A DNA stretch of 27,443 nucleotides from W1P20-047 sp051878795. GTDB lineage: Bacteria > Actinomycetota > Coriobacteriia > Coriobacteriales > Eggerthellaceae. The position numbers and the translations under genes were made by a program. The notes beneath the pieces were generated by a model. That model searched no databases, had not been told where the DNA came from, and saw only the letters and a list, made by a program, of their open reading frames with translations. Shown here in pieces: positions 8,225-15,739 of this stretch (position 1 is its first letter; each line of letters starts with the position of its first letter). The DNA lies in NCBI GenBank assembly GCA_051878795.1, contig JBJEKU010000009.1, positions 1-27,443 on the forward strand, written 5' to 3'.

Positions 8225-10362
8225 ATGCGATGAAGACCATGGTCTTGAACGGGGTTGGACGAAGGTTGGCGTTGGATGTCGAGTCGGCTGCGATGATGAG
8301 ATTGCTTTCGTTGCCGGCGACCTTCTTCAAGGGGAATTCTGCGGGCGAGTTGGCGAATCTGATGACGGTTTTTTCGTCGGTAGCCGTGATGATCCAGACG
8401 GCATTGCTGGGGACGGTGATTTCGGCAGTGTTCTCGCTTGTCTATCTTGTGCAGATCTTCGCCATCTCGCCGGCGTTAGGTGTCCCTGCATTGGCGGTTG
8501 TGGTGCTCAATTCGGCGGTCTGCCTTTTGTCGATGCTTTTGCAGACCCGTTTGGAAAAGCGGAAAACAGTGCTCAGGGCTAAGCTGGAGGGTTGGCAGGC
8601 ATCCTTGCTCCAGAATGTGCGGACCATCCGTTTAACTGCTTCGGAAGAACGGGCGTTCGCCACCTGGGCGAAGCGTTACGCAGCGGTGCTCCGTGTGGAG
8701 TACAACGGTCCGTTCGTAGTCCGTTTGGTGCCTTGCGTACAGCTTGCCATCGTGCTGATCGGTACCGTTGCCGTGTACACGGGTGCGGTGGGCGCCCAAG
8801 TTCCGGCAAGCCGGTTCATGGCATTCAACTGCGCCTTCGGGATGCTGATGGGCGTTCATCTGGGTCTGTCGCAGGCTGCAGGTGCTTTGGCGAAGGCCCG
8901 ATCCCAGCTTGCCGTCCTTGAACCGCTCACCTGCCAGGTTTCCGAAAAGGGCCCGGGTACGGGGCAGGATCACGAACCTTCGGGGGACATCGAACTGAGG
9001 GATCTGCGTTTTTCCTACTCCTGCGATGGTCCCGAAATACTGAGCGGCCTGGATTTGCATATCCATCAAGGGGAATTCCTGGGCGTGGTGGGAGAAAGCG
9101 GTTGCGGGAAGAGCACGCTCGCGCGATTGCTATTGGGCTTCGAGCATGCCCCGCGTGGATCCGTCCTGTTCGACGGGAAGGATATCGAAGACCTGGATAT
9201 TCATGCCCTCAGGCGGCATTTCGGCGTGGTGCTGCAGGATACGCAACTGTTCAAAGGGGATATCCTGTCGAATATCGTCATTTCCGCCCCTTGGCTGTCC
9301 GAGGATGATGCCTGGAAGGCGGCCGAAGCTGCTGGCGTCAATGCCGTGCTGATCACCGGCGGGGAACCTTTGCTGCATCGGGATTTCCGGGAAATCGTCT
9401 CGGGGATCTACGGACGGGGCATGTTCGTGCACGAGATCAATACGAATGGATCCCTGCTCGACCGCGAGACCCTGGCCTTTCTGAAGGGGTTCGGGGATCC
9501 GCCCGATTTGAAGATCTCGTTCGATGGCTTGGGATACCACGACTGGATGCGCGCCTGTCCCGGTGCGGAGAAGGCGGCCTTGCGCGCCCTCGAGCTTTCT
9601 GTCGAAGAAGGCTTTCCAGTTTGCGTCCAGATGAACGTGAATCGGAAGAATCGCGGAAGCATCGTTACCAGTCTCTGCTTACTCGACGGAATGGGAGTCG
9701 AGCGTACCCGCTTGATCTGCACCACCGAATCGCCGCGCTGGGAGCTGAACGCCCGGGGGCAGACGATGGATTGGCCCGAATACCTGCAGTTCTGCGCGGA
9801 CACCTTTGCATCGTATGCCGAAGGCGACTACCAGATGAAGTTGAGCGCTTGGAGGGTGGCAAGCCTCGATCCCTCGAGGCGCAGGTACCGCTTGGATCCG
9901 GTCCGCTATGATTCCGAAAGATTCAAGGAGAGCCGTCCCTGCTGCCCCACGATCAAAGGGATGCCGGCCATCGGCGCAGATGGGAACGTGTATCCGTGCA
10001 TGCAATGCTCGGGCTGGTTCGATGGTCACGGCATTCGTTTGGGAAACGTGTTCGAACAGGGGCTTGGACGGGTTCTGCGGGATGGCGACCATGCCCGGAT
10101 GGTCTGCCATACGGTTGGCGATCGCTTGGAGCACCAAAAGCGCATCTGCAGGAAGGCGGGGGACGGTCCGTGGCCATGCTCCTGCGCGGATTGCCGGTGG
10201 CTCACCTGGTGTGCAGGCGGGTGCCCTGCCCTGGCGATGCTTGCAAGCGGCGGGGATTTCCTCGCACCCGATGTATTTACATGCGAGTTCTTCAATGGCG
10301 GGTGGCCGGAAAGAATCGCCCGGGCCCTTCCAGGATGGACCTGCCAGAATCCCCTGCGCTAA
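8044..10362 (+). CDS. Hybrid ORF: ABC exporter 2 (truncated ATPase) fused to rear part of a radical SAM/SPASM enzyme
   Basis: The ORF has 772 residues. Residues 1 to about 310 are the membrane domain of a second NHLM-type exporter (MLLPQANQMLFG, LSLPATFFKGNSAGELANLM). The ATPase follows, with Walker A GESGCGKST at 350-358 and Q-loop at about 398, and is cut near residue 430. From about 433 the protein is radical SAM: TGGEPLLHRDF (GGEP at 439-442), TNGSLL, KISFDGLG, then SPASM-type Cys at 633, 634, 652, 655, 712, 714 and 717, and WCAGGC. The CX3CX2C motif that holds the SAM-binding cluster should lie before GGEP and is gone, as are LSGGQ and Walker B of the transporter. The join falls in a stretch encoding AAEAAGV, which suits both families. 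The ATG at 8044 has no good ribosome site and is probably an internal codon. Confidence 0.72.
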   Translation: MRASDVLLVFLLLLASTLLGMLLPQANQMLFGPVLASRQASFLPNALALLFGVVVAQALLNAMKTMVLNGVGRRLALDVESAAMMRLLSLPATFFKGNSAGELANLMTVFSSVAVMIQTALLGTVISAVFSLVYLVQIFAISPALGVPALAVVVLNSAVCLLSMLLQTRLEKRKTVLRAKLEGWQASLLQNVRTIRLTASEERAFATWAKRYAAVLRVEYNGPFVVRLVPCVQLAIVLIGTVAVYTGAVGAQVPASRFMAFNCAFGMLMGVHLGLSQAAGALAKARSQLAVLEPLTCQVSEKGPGTGQDHEPSGDIELRDLRFSYSCDGPEILSGLDLHIHQGEFLGVVGESGCGKSTLARLLLGFEHAPRGSVLFDGKDIEDLDIHALRRHFGVVLQDTQLFKGDILSNIVISAPWLSEDDAWKAAEAAGVNAVLITGGEPLLHRDFREIVSGIYGRGMFVHEINTNGSLLDRETLAFLKGFGDPPDLKISFDGLGYHDWMRACPGAEKAALRALELSVEEGFPVCVQMNVNRKNRGSIVTSLCLLDGMGVERTRLICTTESPRWELNARGQTMDWPEYLQFCADTFASYAEGDYQMKLSAWRVASLDPSRRRYRLDPVRYDSERFKESRPCCPTIKGMPAIGADGNVYPCMQCSGWFDGHGIRLGNVFEQGLGRVLRDGDHARMVCHTVGDRLEHQKRICRKAGDGPWPCSCADCRWLTWCAGGCPALAMLASGGDFLAPDVFTCEFFNGGWPERIARALPGWTCQNPLR

Positions 10363-11663
10363 CGGGTGCGCGCTTGATGGAGGACGTAGGCGTCCAGGTC
10401 GTCTTTGAAGGCCGGGCAGCGTCGCACGTCCGATTCCATGAAACGATGGGGACAGCCGCCCATGCAGATGGGCAGTATCTTGCAATTCGCGCATTGCGAA
10501 TCGTCTGCGGGCCAGGCGGAGTCCAGGTAACGGGTCATGTTCCGCATCTTGTATGAAACGGGAAAGCGTTCGGAGCTTTTCACGTTGGCGAACGCCCGCT
10601 CGACCTTGCCGCAGTCTTCCCAGCAGCGATACAGGTTACCCAGCTCATCGACTACGTAGGTGTGTGCATTCTGGCTTCCGCAGAAGGTGCCCGTGAAATA
10701 GGGTTTCAGCTTCGCTCCTACGATGTCCTGGTCCAGGTATCCTCTTCGGAGCAGCTGCTTTCCTATGGCGTGGTAACTCGATTGCAGGCTTTTGTCGGCA
10801 GGCAGTGCCGCCACGTCCATGTCCATGATTCTCGGAACCAGGTACACCTCCGAAGCGCATTGGGCGTCCAGCTTGCCGGCAAGGTCTTCCATGTCCTCGA
10901 GCATATGGGCGTTGTGATGGCCTAAGTTGCAGCGGATCTTCACGCGGAACCCTTCAGGGAGCTTGCGTATGTTTTCGGTGATGCGCTCGAAGGAGCCCTG
11001 TCCGTTCTTCGGCTGCCTCAGGTTGTCGTTTGCTTGGGGATTGGGCCCATCGAGGGTGATCTGGATGTCTTCTACTCGGCAGCGTTTCAAGAGCTTCGCG
11101 TTTTCCCTGCTCAGGAACCAGCCGTTGGTGATGATGGCCGAACCGTAGCCGAGCATGTGCTCTTCGGCGATGCGGATGATCCGTTGCGAGAGCGATTCGA
11201 TGATGGACGGCTGCAAGAGCGGTTCGCCTCCGAACCAGACGATGAAGATCCGTTTGAAGGAGAAGCGTTCCGCATTCTGCTCGATGAAGCGAATCAGGGC
11301 TTCTTGGGTGGCCTCATCTATCGCCCCGGTGCGGGTGCTTTCGAAGCAGTAGGGGCAGGCGAAGTTGCATGCCATAGTGGGGCAGATGGTCAACGTGGGC
11401 ACCGATGCGTCGTAGCAGTCCAGCATAGTGGCATGATGCAGTGCAGCAAGCTCGTCTTCGCAGGTCAAAAACCCTTCTTTTGCCAGGCTAGCGAGCAAGG
11501 GCGTTTGAGGGGGAAGTTGTTCGGCATTCAGGTAGACGCCGTAGGCAAGCGGGCTCAAGCGCGTCAGCTTCCCGGTCATGAAATTGTACAGGACCCATTG
11601 CTCTGTGCATGGGTCCTGTACGGCATGGTTGAATCGTGAACGTTTGGGCTGGACGCTTTCCAT
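10359..11663 (-). CDS. Radical SAM/SPASM peptide maturase, intact
   Basis: The protein has 434 residues. The N-terminal part (1-90) resembles the precursor-binding region of peptide-modifying radical SAM enzymes (SRFNHAV, LYNFMTGKLTRLSPLAYGVY). The SAM cluster motif is C99-x3-C103-x2-C106 (ACNFACPYC), followed by GGEP at 145-148, ITNGWFL and LDGP. The SPASM domain has Cys at 328, 347, 351, 391, 394, 400, 404 and 416, enough for two auxiliary [4Fe-4S] clusters. It lies 27 bases downstream of the Nif11-leader peptide on the same strand, so that peptide is its likely substrate; thioether crosslinking is the usual chemistry of such pairs. No Shine-Dalgarno is visible before the ATG. A 13-bp inverted repeat lies in codons 15-26. 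The stop overlaps that of the convergent hybrid ORF. Confidence 0.9.
   Translation of the reverse strand: MESVQPKRSRFNHAVQDPCTEQWVLYNFMTGKLTRLSPLAYGVYLNAEQLPPQTPLLASLAKEGFLTCEDELAALHHATMLDCYDASVPTLTICPTMACNFACPYCFESTRTGAIDEATQEALIRFIEQNAERFSFKRIFIVWFGGEPLLQPSIIESLSQRIIRIAEEHMLGYGSAIITNGWFLSRENAKLLKRCRVEDIQITLDGPNPQANDNLRQPKNGQGSFERITENIRKLPEGFRVKIRCNLGHHNAHMLEDMEDLAGKLDAQCASEVYLVPRIMDMDVAALPADKSLQSSYHAIGKQLLRRGYLDQDIVGAKLKPYFTGTFCGSQNAHTYVVDELGNLYRCWEDCGKVERAFANVKSSERFPVSYKMRNMTRYLDSAWPADDSQCANCKILPICMGGCPHRFMESDVRRCPAFKDDLDAYVLHQARTR
11586..11621 (-). repeat. 13-bp perfect inverted repeat within the maturase 5' coding region
   Basis: GTACAGGACCCAT (11586-11598) and ATGGGTCCTGTAC (11609-11621) are exact reverse complements around a 10-base spacer. 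In the maturase mRNA this would fold into a stable hairpin about 40 bases after the start codon. No U-tract follows, so it is not a classic terminator. It could lower maturase translation or stabilise the upstream precursor message. Confidence 0.6.
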
Positions 11664-11690
11664 CGGTTTGCAAAAGCAGGACGGGTGGTC

Positions 11691-11951
11691 CTAGCACATA
11701 TAGGTCTTGCAGGGGAAGTCGTCGCAGCCGCCGGCAACATTGTCCAGCTCGTCGATGGGGATTTCCTCGGAGGATGCGGCTTTGGCCTGCGTGATGAGCG
11801 CCTGTGCGGCTTCCTCGTCGATCTGCTGTCCTTTTTCCGCGGCGAAGGCGATGACGTTTTCGGTGGATCCTGCGGCAAGGACTGCGGCGGTGTACTCGGC
11901 AAGTTCCTGAGGGTTCAAACCGGCGATGAGGGACTTGTTATCGGTTGCCAT
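11691..11951 (-). CDS. RiPP precursor with Nif11-like leader and Gly-Gly site
   Basis: The protein has 86 residues. The ATG at 11951 is set by AAAGGA six bases upstream; an open extension to 12023 has no such site. The leader carries Nif11-like features: a helical STENVIAFAAEKG stretch, a second helix, then the ELDNVAGG cleavage motif (GG at 74-75). The predicted core is only 11 residues, CDDFPCKTYMC, with Cys evenly spaced as C-x4-C-x4-C. The intact radical SAM/SPASM enzyme downstream would crosslink it and the ABC exporters would export it, while a C39-type peptidase, not seen here, would cut after GG. The product is likely a sactipeptide or ranthipeptide-like thioether peptide; the linkage type cannot be read from sequence. 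Confidence 0.85.
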   Translation of the reverse strand: MATDNKSLIAGLNPQELAEYTAAVLAAGSTENVIAFAAEKGQQIDEEAAQALITQAKAASSEEIPIDELDNVAGGCDDFPCKTYMC

Positions 11952-12220
11952 GATGCATCCTTTCGCTCTTTGTATACGAGGGCTTGGGTTTGCCTTCGAT
12001 GGCTTTGGATTATTGCGCAGCATGGTGTCGGTTCATGCCGGCTTCGGGGTTTCACCATGATTTCGAAATAAGCCCTGCTTGGGCTGTTTGTGCTTTGAAG
12101 TTTTGGAAATACCGTAGCGCTTTCGATTTTACCGAAAAGATGTTGCGCTTGAGTGGCGGTTTGGGCATGTTGATGACGTAGCGAGCAATGTGATTCAGGT
12201 CCGGACAGAGGAGCTCCGTT
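11952..12220. other. Intergenic region between divergent RiPP precursor and C-S lyase genes
   Basis: About 270 bases with no convincing gene. It must hold the start signals of both. On the minus strand, TATACA (11971-11976) lies about 20 bases before the precursor start and could be a -10 box, but the -35 match is poor. No clear plus-strand promoter was found. Confidence 0.35.
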
Positions 12221-13405
12221 ATGAAGCAGTATGATTTCGATACCCCCATCGAACGTCGCGGGACCAATTCCCTCAAGTTCGATTCTGCCGAATCCTCGCA
12301 TTGCTCGTCAGATCTCATGCCGCTTTGGGTGGCGGACATGGATTTCGCCCTTCCCAGCGAGGTGACCGATGCGCTTTCCGAACGCGTTGCGCATGGCATT
12401 TTCGGCTACACCATCGAAGGGGATTCCTACTACGATGCGGTGAATGCCTGGCTTTCCTCTCGCTATGGCTGGAGCGCCCCGAAAGAGCGCTTCGTGCTCA
12501 CGCCTGGCGTTGTGTTCGCCTTGGCAACTGCCGTGAGGGCGTTTACGGAACCCGGCGATGCGGTGTTGATTCAGCAGCCGGTGTACTACCCGTTCAGCGG
12601 CGTGGTGAAGAACAACAGGCGCAAGGTGGTGAATGCCCCGCTTGCGTACGACGATGGCCGCTATTCGATCGACTTCGATGCGTTCGAGCGGGCTATCGTG
12701 GAAAACGACGTCAAGCTGTTCTTTCTCTGCAATCCCCATAACCCCGTGGGCAGGGTTTGGACTAAAGATGAGTTGGAGGCTTTGACCGGAATCTGCCTGG
12801 CGCATGATGTGATCGTGGTGAGCGACGAGATCCATATGGACTTCGCGCGTCCCGGCTATTCTCATACGTCTGTGGCGACCTTGGGTGACAAGGTGCGCAA
12901 CCGCTCGATCATCTGCACGAGCGCGGGCAAGACCTTCAACTTGGCGGGCTTGCAGACGAGCAATATCGCCATCTTCAACGAAGAACTGCATGCTGCTTTC
13001 AAGTGGGAGGCGTTCTGCGCTGGCTTCAGCCATGCGAATACTATGGGGCTTTTGGCGACCCGGCTCTGTTACGAGCGGGGAGGGGAATGGCTTGCCCAGT
13101 TGAAGGACTATCTCGAGGGCAACTGGAGGCTCATGGCGGATCATCTGGCAGAGAAAGCTCCCCAACTGCGGCTCATCGAAGCGCAGAGTACCTACTTGGC
13201 TTGGGTGGATTGCCGCGCCCTCGGATTGTTCGGGAAGGAGCTGGAGCGTTTCATCGAAGACGAAGCGGGCTTATGGCTGGACTGCGGTGGCATGTTCGGT
13301 CCCGACGGCGATGGGTTCATCCGCATCAATATCGCAACGCAGCGTGCCTATCTGCAGCGGGCGTTGACGCAGTTGACAGATGCGGTTGCGCGTCGGGGGC
13401 TCTAG
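12221..13405 (+). CDS. MalY/PatB family pyridoxal-phosphate C-S lyase or aminotransferase
   Basis: The protein has 394 residues and starts 7 bases after GAGGAG. It is a fold-type I PLP enzyme: LWVADMDFALP near the N-terminus is typical of the MalY/PatB group, CNPHNPVGRVW and VVSDEIHMDF are the usual cofactor-contact regions, and TSAGKTFNLAGLQTSN carries the Schiff-base lysine. These enzymes cleave C-S bonds of cystathionine or cysteine conjugates, releasing a thiol, pyruvate and ammonia. In a gut bacterium this could yield hydrogen sulfide or homocysteine. The gene is divergent from the RiPP precursor and stands alone. Whether it works mainly as a lyase or a transaminase is not decided by sequence. 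Confidence 0.88.
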   Translation: MKQYDFDTPIERRGTNSLKFDSAESSHCSSDLMPLWVADMDFALPSEVTDALSERVAHGIFGYTIEGDSYYDAVNAWLSSRYGWSAPKERFVLTPGVVFALATAVRAFTEPGDAVLIQQPVYYPFSGVVKNNRRKVVNAPLAYDDGRYSIDFDAFERAIVENDVKLFFLCNPHNPVGRVWTKDELEALTGICLAHDVIVVSDEIHMDFARPGYSHTSVATLGDKVRNRSIICTSAGKTFNLAGLQTSNIAIFNEELHAAFKWEAFCAGFSHANTMGLLATRLCYERGGEWLAQLKDYLEGNWRLMADHLAEKAPQLRLIEAQSTYLAWVDCRALGLFGKELERFIEDEAGLWLDCGGMFGPDGDGFIRINIATQRAYLQRALTQLTDAVARRGL

Positions 13406-13413
13406 CGAACGGG

Positions 13414-13448
13414 GAGGCCGGCCTTTATCGTGTGGAGGGGCCGGCTTC
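13414..13448. terminator. GC-rich hairpin between convergent C-S lyase and MerR genes
   Basis: GAGGCCGGCC (13414-13423) pairs with GGCCGGCTTC (13439-13448) with one G-U, leaving a 15-base loop. It lies between the two stop codons and could end transcripts from both sides, but no T-tract follows on either strand, so this is tentative. Confidence 0.4.
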
Positions 13449-13902
13449 AGCGCAAACTGAAGGAGTTCTCGTAGGCTTCCTTTATCGCTTCCGGCATATC
13501 TTCGGGCTTTATTGCCCTGACTCGGTCTTCACTGCCATCCGCAAGTGCCTGCTCGTAATACCAGCACTTGAAGGTCAATTTTGCAAGAATCCTATTCAAG
13601 CGGTCGATATCCTCTTCGATGACGGCTCTTTGCCTTCGGAACATCTCCAAGCGCTGACTGTATGTCTTCGGTCCTTGCGCGCACCATTCCATGAAGACCT
13701 TGATGTCCTTGATTTCCAACCCCGAACTTTTCAAGCATTCGATAACGCTCAGAGCGTCGACCTCGCGTTCGCTGAAGCGACGTATTCCCGATATGCGTTC
13801 CAGAGCAGGGAAAAGGCCCTCTTTGTCGTAGTAGCGCAGCGTCGATACAGGCAGCCCCGTCATTTCCGATACCTGTCCGATCGTATAGGTTTTCTTTTTC
13901 AA
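13447..13902 (-). CDS. MerR family regulator (AdhR/NmlR-like) of the adjacent alcohol dehydrogenase
   Basis: The protein has 151 residues from a TTG start at 13902, chosen because GGAG lies 6 bases upstream and family members begin at this point (MKKKTYTIGQVSEMTG). The winged-helix DNA-binding domain is clear: VSTLRYYDKEGL, then GIRRFSEREVDAL. A Cys at position 56 in IECLKSSGLEIKDI sits where AdhR/NmlR-type sensors of aldehydes and electrophiles have a conserved Cys, followed by the usual long dimer helix. Further Cys residues are in EWCAQG and FKCWYY. It is divergent from the alcohol dehydrogenase, with a MerR-type operator in between. Sensing of a reactive aldehyde is an inference from family and context. 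Confidence 0.88.
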   Translation of the reverse strand: MKKKTYTIGQVSEMTGLPVSTLRYYDKEGLFPALERISGIRRFSEREVDALSVIECLKSSGLEIKDIKVFMEWCAQGPKTYSQRLEMFRRQRAVIEEDIDRLNRILAKLTFKCWYYEQALADGSEDRVRAIKPEDMPEAIKEAYENSFSLR

Positions 13903-13920
13903 AAAAATCTCCAAACACCC

Positions 13921-13951
13921 TTGACCTAAAGTTAGCTTCAGGTCCTAGAGT
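13921..13951 (+). promoter_or_regulatory. MerR-type promoter/operator with 19-bp spacer
   Basis: TTGACC (13921-13926) and TAGAGT (13946-13951) are separated by 19 bases, the over-long spacing typical of MerR-activated promoters. Between them lies the imperfect palindrome ACCTAAAGTTAGCTTCAGGT (13924-13943). It points to the alcohol dehydrogenase and sits next to the MerR start, so it probably serves both. Confidence 0.8.
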
Positions 13952-14015
13952 AATCATCGTCAAGTAGACGAAGCCTGTCAATTCACAGGGTTCGAATTCG
14001 GGCGAAAGGACGACC

Positions 14016-15185
14016 ATGCTTGGAAGCTTCACGTACCATAATCCCACCCGTATCCATTTCGGAGAGGGCGCCCTCGATTATCTGGCCGGGGAATTGAATA
14101 CCTATGGACGTAATGTCGTTTTGGTGTACGGTGGCGGATCGATCAAGGAAACCGGTTTGTACGACAAGGTTCGGGGGATTCTTGAGGACGCTGGAAAGAA
14201 TGTCGTAGAAATTGCGGGCGTGATGCCCAATCCGACTGCTCAGAAGCTGCGCGAAGGCGTGGCGCTTGCACGCGAACATGCTGTGGATCTGTTGCTTGCC
14301 GTCGGAGGGGGATCGGTGTGCGACTATTCGAAGGCTGTGGCGGTTTCGGTGAATTGCGGTGACGATCCATGGGAAAAGTACTATCTGCGTTTCGAAGAGC
14401 CCGATTGCGAAATCATTCCCGTGGGTTGCGTGCTCACCATGGCGGGGACGGGATCCGAAATGAATGCCGGTGCGGTTATCACGAACGAGGAAACCAAGCA
14501 GAAGATCGGCCATGTATTCGCAAGCTCGGGCGTTATGCCGCGGTTTTCGATCATGGACCCCAAACTGACCATGACCTTGCCGCGCTATCAGATGGTTTCG
14601 GGAATCTACGACATCTTCAACCATATCTGCGAGCAGTACTTCTCTGGAAGCGATGAGAATGTGAGCGATTACATCAGCGAGGGTTTGATGCGCGCTGTCG
14701 TCGATGCGAGCCGCAAGGCGGTCGCCGACCCTCAAGATTACGAGGCCCGCAGCAACATCATGTGGGCTGCGACCTGGGCTTTGAACACCCTTGTCGCTAA
14801 GGGGAAGAGCACCGACTGGATGGTGCATATGCTTGGCCAGGCTGCAGGAGGATTGACTGGAGCGGCTCACGGCATGACGCTTTCGGCGGTGTCCCTGCCG
14901 TATTACCGCCACATCATGCCATACGGCTTGCCCAAGTTCGTGCGTTTTGCCGTGAACGTTTGGGGTGTGGATTCTTCGGGAAAGAGCGAACGGCAGATTG
15001 CCGAGGAAGGTCTTAACGCCCTGGAAGGCTGGATACGCGAATTGGGTGCGGTCATGAGCCTCGGCGAGTTAGGCGTGAATGAGGATATGGTGGACGATTT
15101 GGTGAGCCTGACCATCCCCATGACCGGAGGCTACAAGGTTTTGGATAAGGGTGAAATCGAGCAGATCTTCCGCGAAAGCCTATAG
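14016..15185 (+). CDS. Iron-containing (group III) alcohol dehydrogenase, butanol dehydrogenase/YqhD-like
   Basis: The protein has 389 residues and its ATG follows GAAAGGA by 5 bases. These enzymes reduce aldehydes to alcohols with NAD(P)H using a bound divalent metal. Visible signatures are YGGGSIKETGLYD near the N-terminus, the nucleotide motif VGGGSVCDYSKAV, TMAGTGSEMNAGAVI, and metal-ligand segments in SGIYDIFNHICEQYF (Asp, His), WMVHMLGQ (His) and GAAHGMTLS (His). Length is normal and nothing is missing. Transcription is probably driven by the MerR-type promoter at 13921-13951, which makes an aldehyde-detoxifying role likely. A cupin gene follows after about 85 bases. Confidence 0.93.
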   Translation: MLGSFTYHNPTRIHFGEGALDYLAGELNTYGRNVVLVYGGGSIKETGLYDKVRGILEDAGKNVVEIAGVMPNPTAQKLREGVALAREHAVDLLLAVGGGSVCDYSKAVAVSVNCGDDPWEKYYLRFEEPDCEIIPVGCVLTMAGTGSEMNAGAVITNEETKQKIGHVFASSGVMPRFSIMDPKLTMTLPRYQMVSGIYDIFNHICEQYFSGSDENVSDYISEGLMRAVVDASRKAVADPQDYEARSNIMWAATWALNTLVAKGKSTDWMVHMLGQAAGGLTGAAHGMTLSAVSLPYYRHIMPYGLPKFVRFAVNVWGVDSSGKSERQIAEEGLNALEGWIRELGAVMSLGELGVNEDMVDDLVSLTIPMTGGYKVLDKGEIEQIFRESL

Positions 15186-15270
15186 GAGCTTATCTGGAAA
15201 CGTTGCTTGCCCGAAGCTCAATGAAAGGGCTATGGGGAAGGATTTGCGGATTTGGATGAGGAGAGGCAAG

Positions 15271-15729
15271 ATGGAAAAGATAGTGCAAACCACAGGATTC
15301 ACGGAGTCTGATGCCAAAGAGGCGTGCGCAGACGAAATGGTGTTTTCTATCGGCGAACCCAATGATGCGTTCTCCCGGTATTTTGTCGGACAGAGCTATC
15401 TAGCTCCCGTTTCTGCCGAACAGATAGGAATCTTCAATGTCACCTTCGAGCCTGGATGCCGCAATAATTGGCATATCCATAATGCGGAATCAGGTGGTGG
15501 ACAGATATTGATCTGCGTTGCGGGGCGCGGATATTACCAGGAATGGGGGAAAGATGCTGTTCCGATGAGACCTGGTGATGTGGTGAATATTCCTGCTGGA
15601 GTGAAGCATTGGCACGGTGCTGCCCCGGAAAGCTGGTTTTCGCATCTAGCGATCGAGGTGCCTGGCAAGGAAGCTTCCACCGAATGGTGCGAGGCGGTTG
15701 ATGAAGAAAGCTACAGACGGCTTGACTAA
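15271..15729 (+). CDS. Single-domain cupin protein
   Basis: The ATG at 15271 is preceded by GAGGAGAGG; an upstream in-frame ATG at 15151 would overlap the dehydrogenase and lacks a site. The protein has 152 residues. The cupin metal motif is visible: NNWHIHNAESGGGQ (His 68 and 70), the turn PMRPGDVVNIPAGVKHWHGA with His 113 and 115, and a conserved trailing segment SHLAIEVPG. It resembles the small cupins that accompany carboxymuconolactone-decarboxylase-type and aldehyde-responsive genes. The reaction is not known. Position behind the dehydrogenase suggests co-expression, and a role in handling reactive carbonyls is an inference. Confidence 0.85.
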   Translation: MEKIVQTTGFTESDAKEACADEMVFSIGEPNDAFSRYFVGQSYLAPVSAEQIGIFNVTFEPGCRNNWHIHNAESGGGQILICVAGRGYYQEWGKDAVPMRPGDVVNIPAGVKHWHGAAPESWFSHLAIEVPGKEASTEWCEAVDEESYRRLD

Positions 15730-15739
15730 AGCGGTTTTG

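Noticed and set aside
13983..14912. Minus-strand ORF of 309 residues
   Set aside because: Shadow of the alcohol dehydrogenase gene with low-quality composition.
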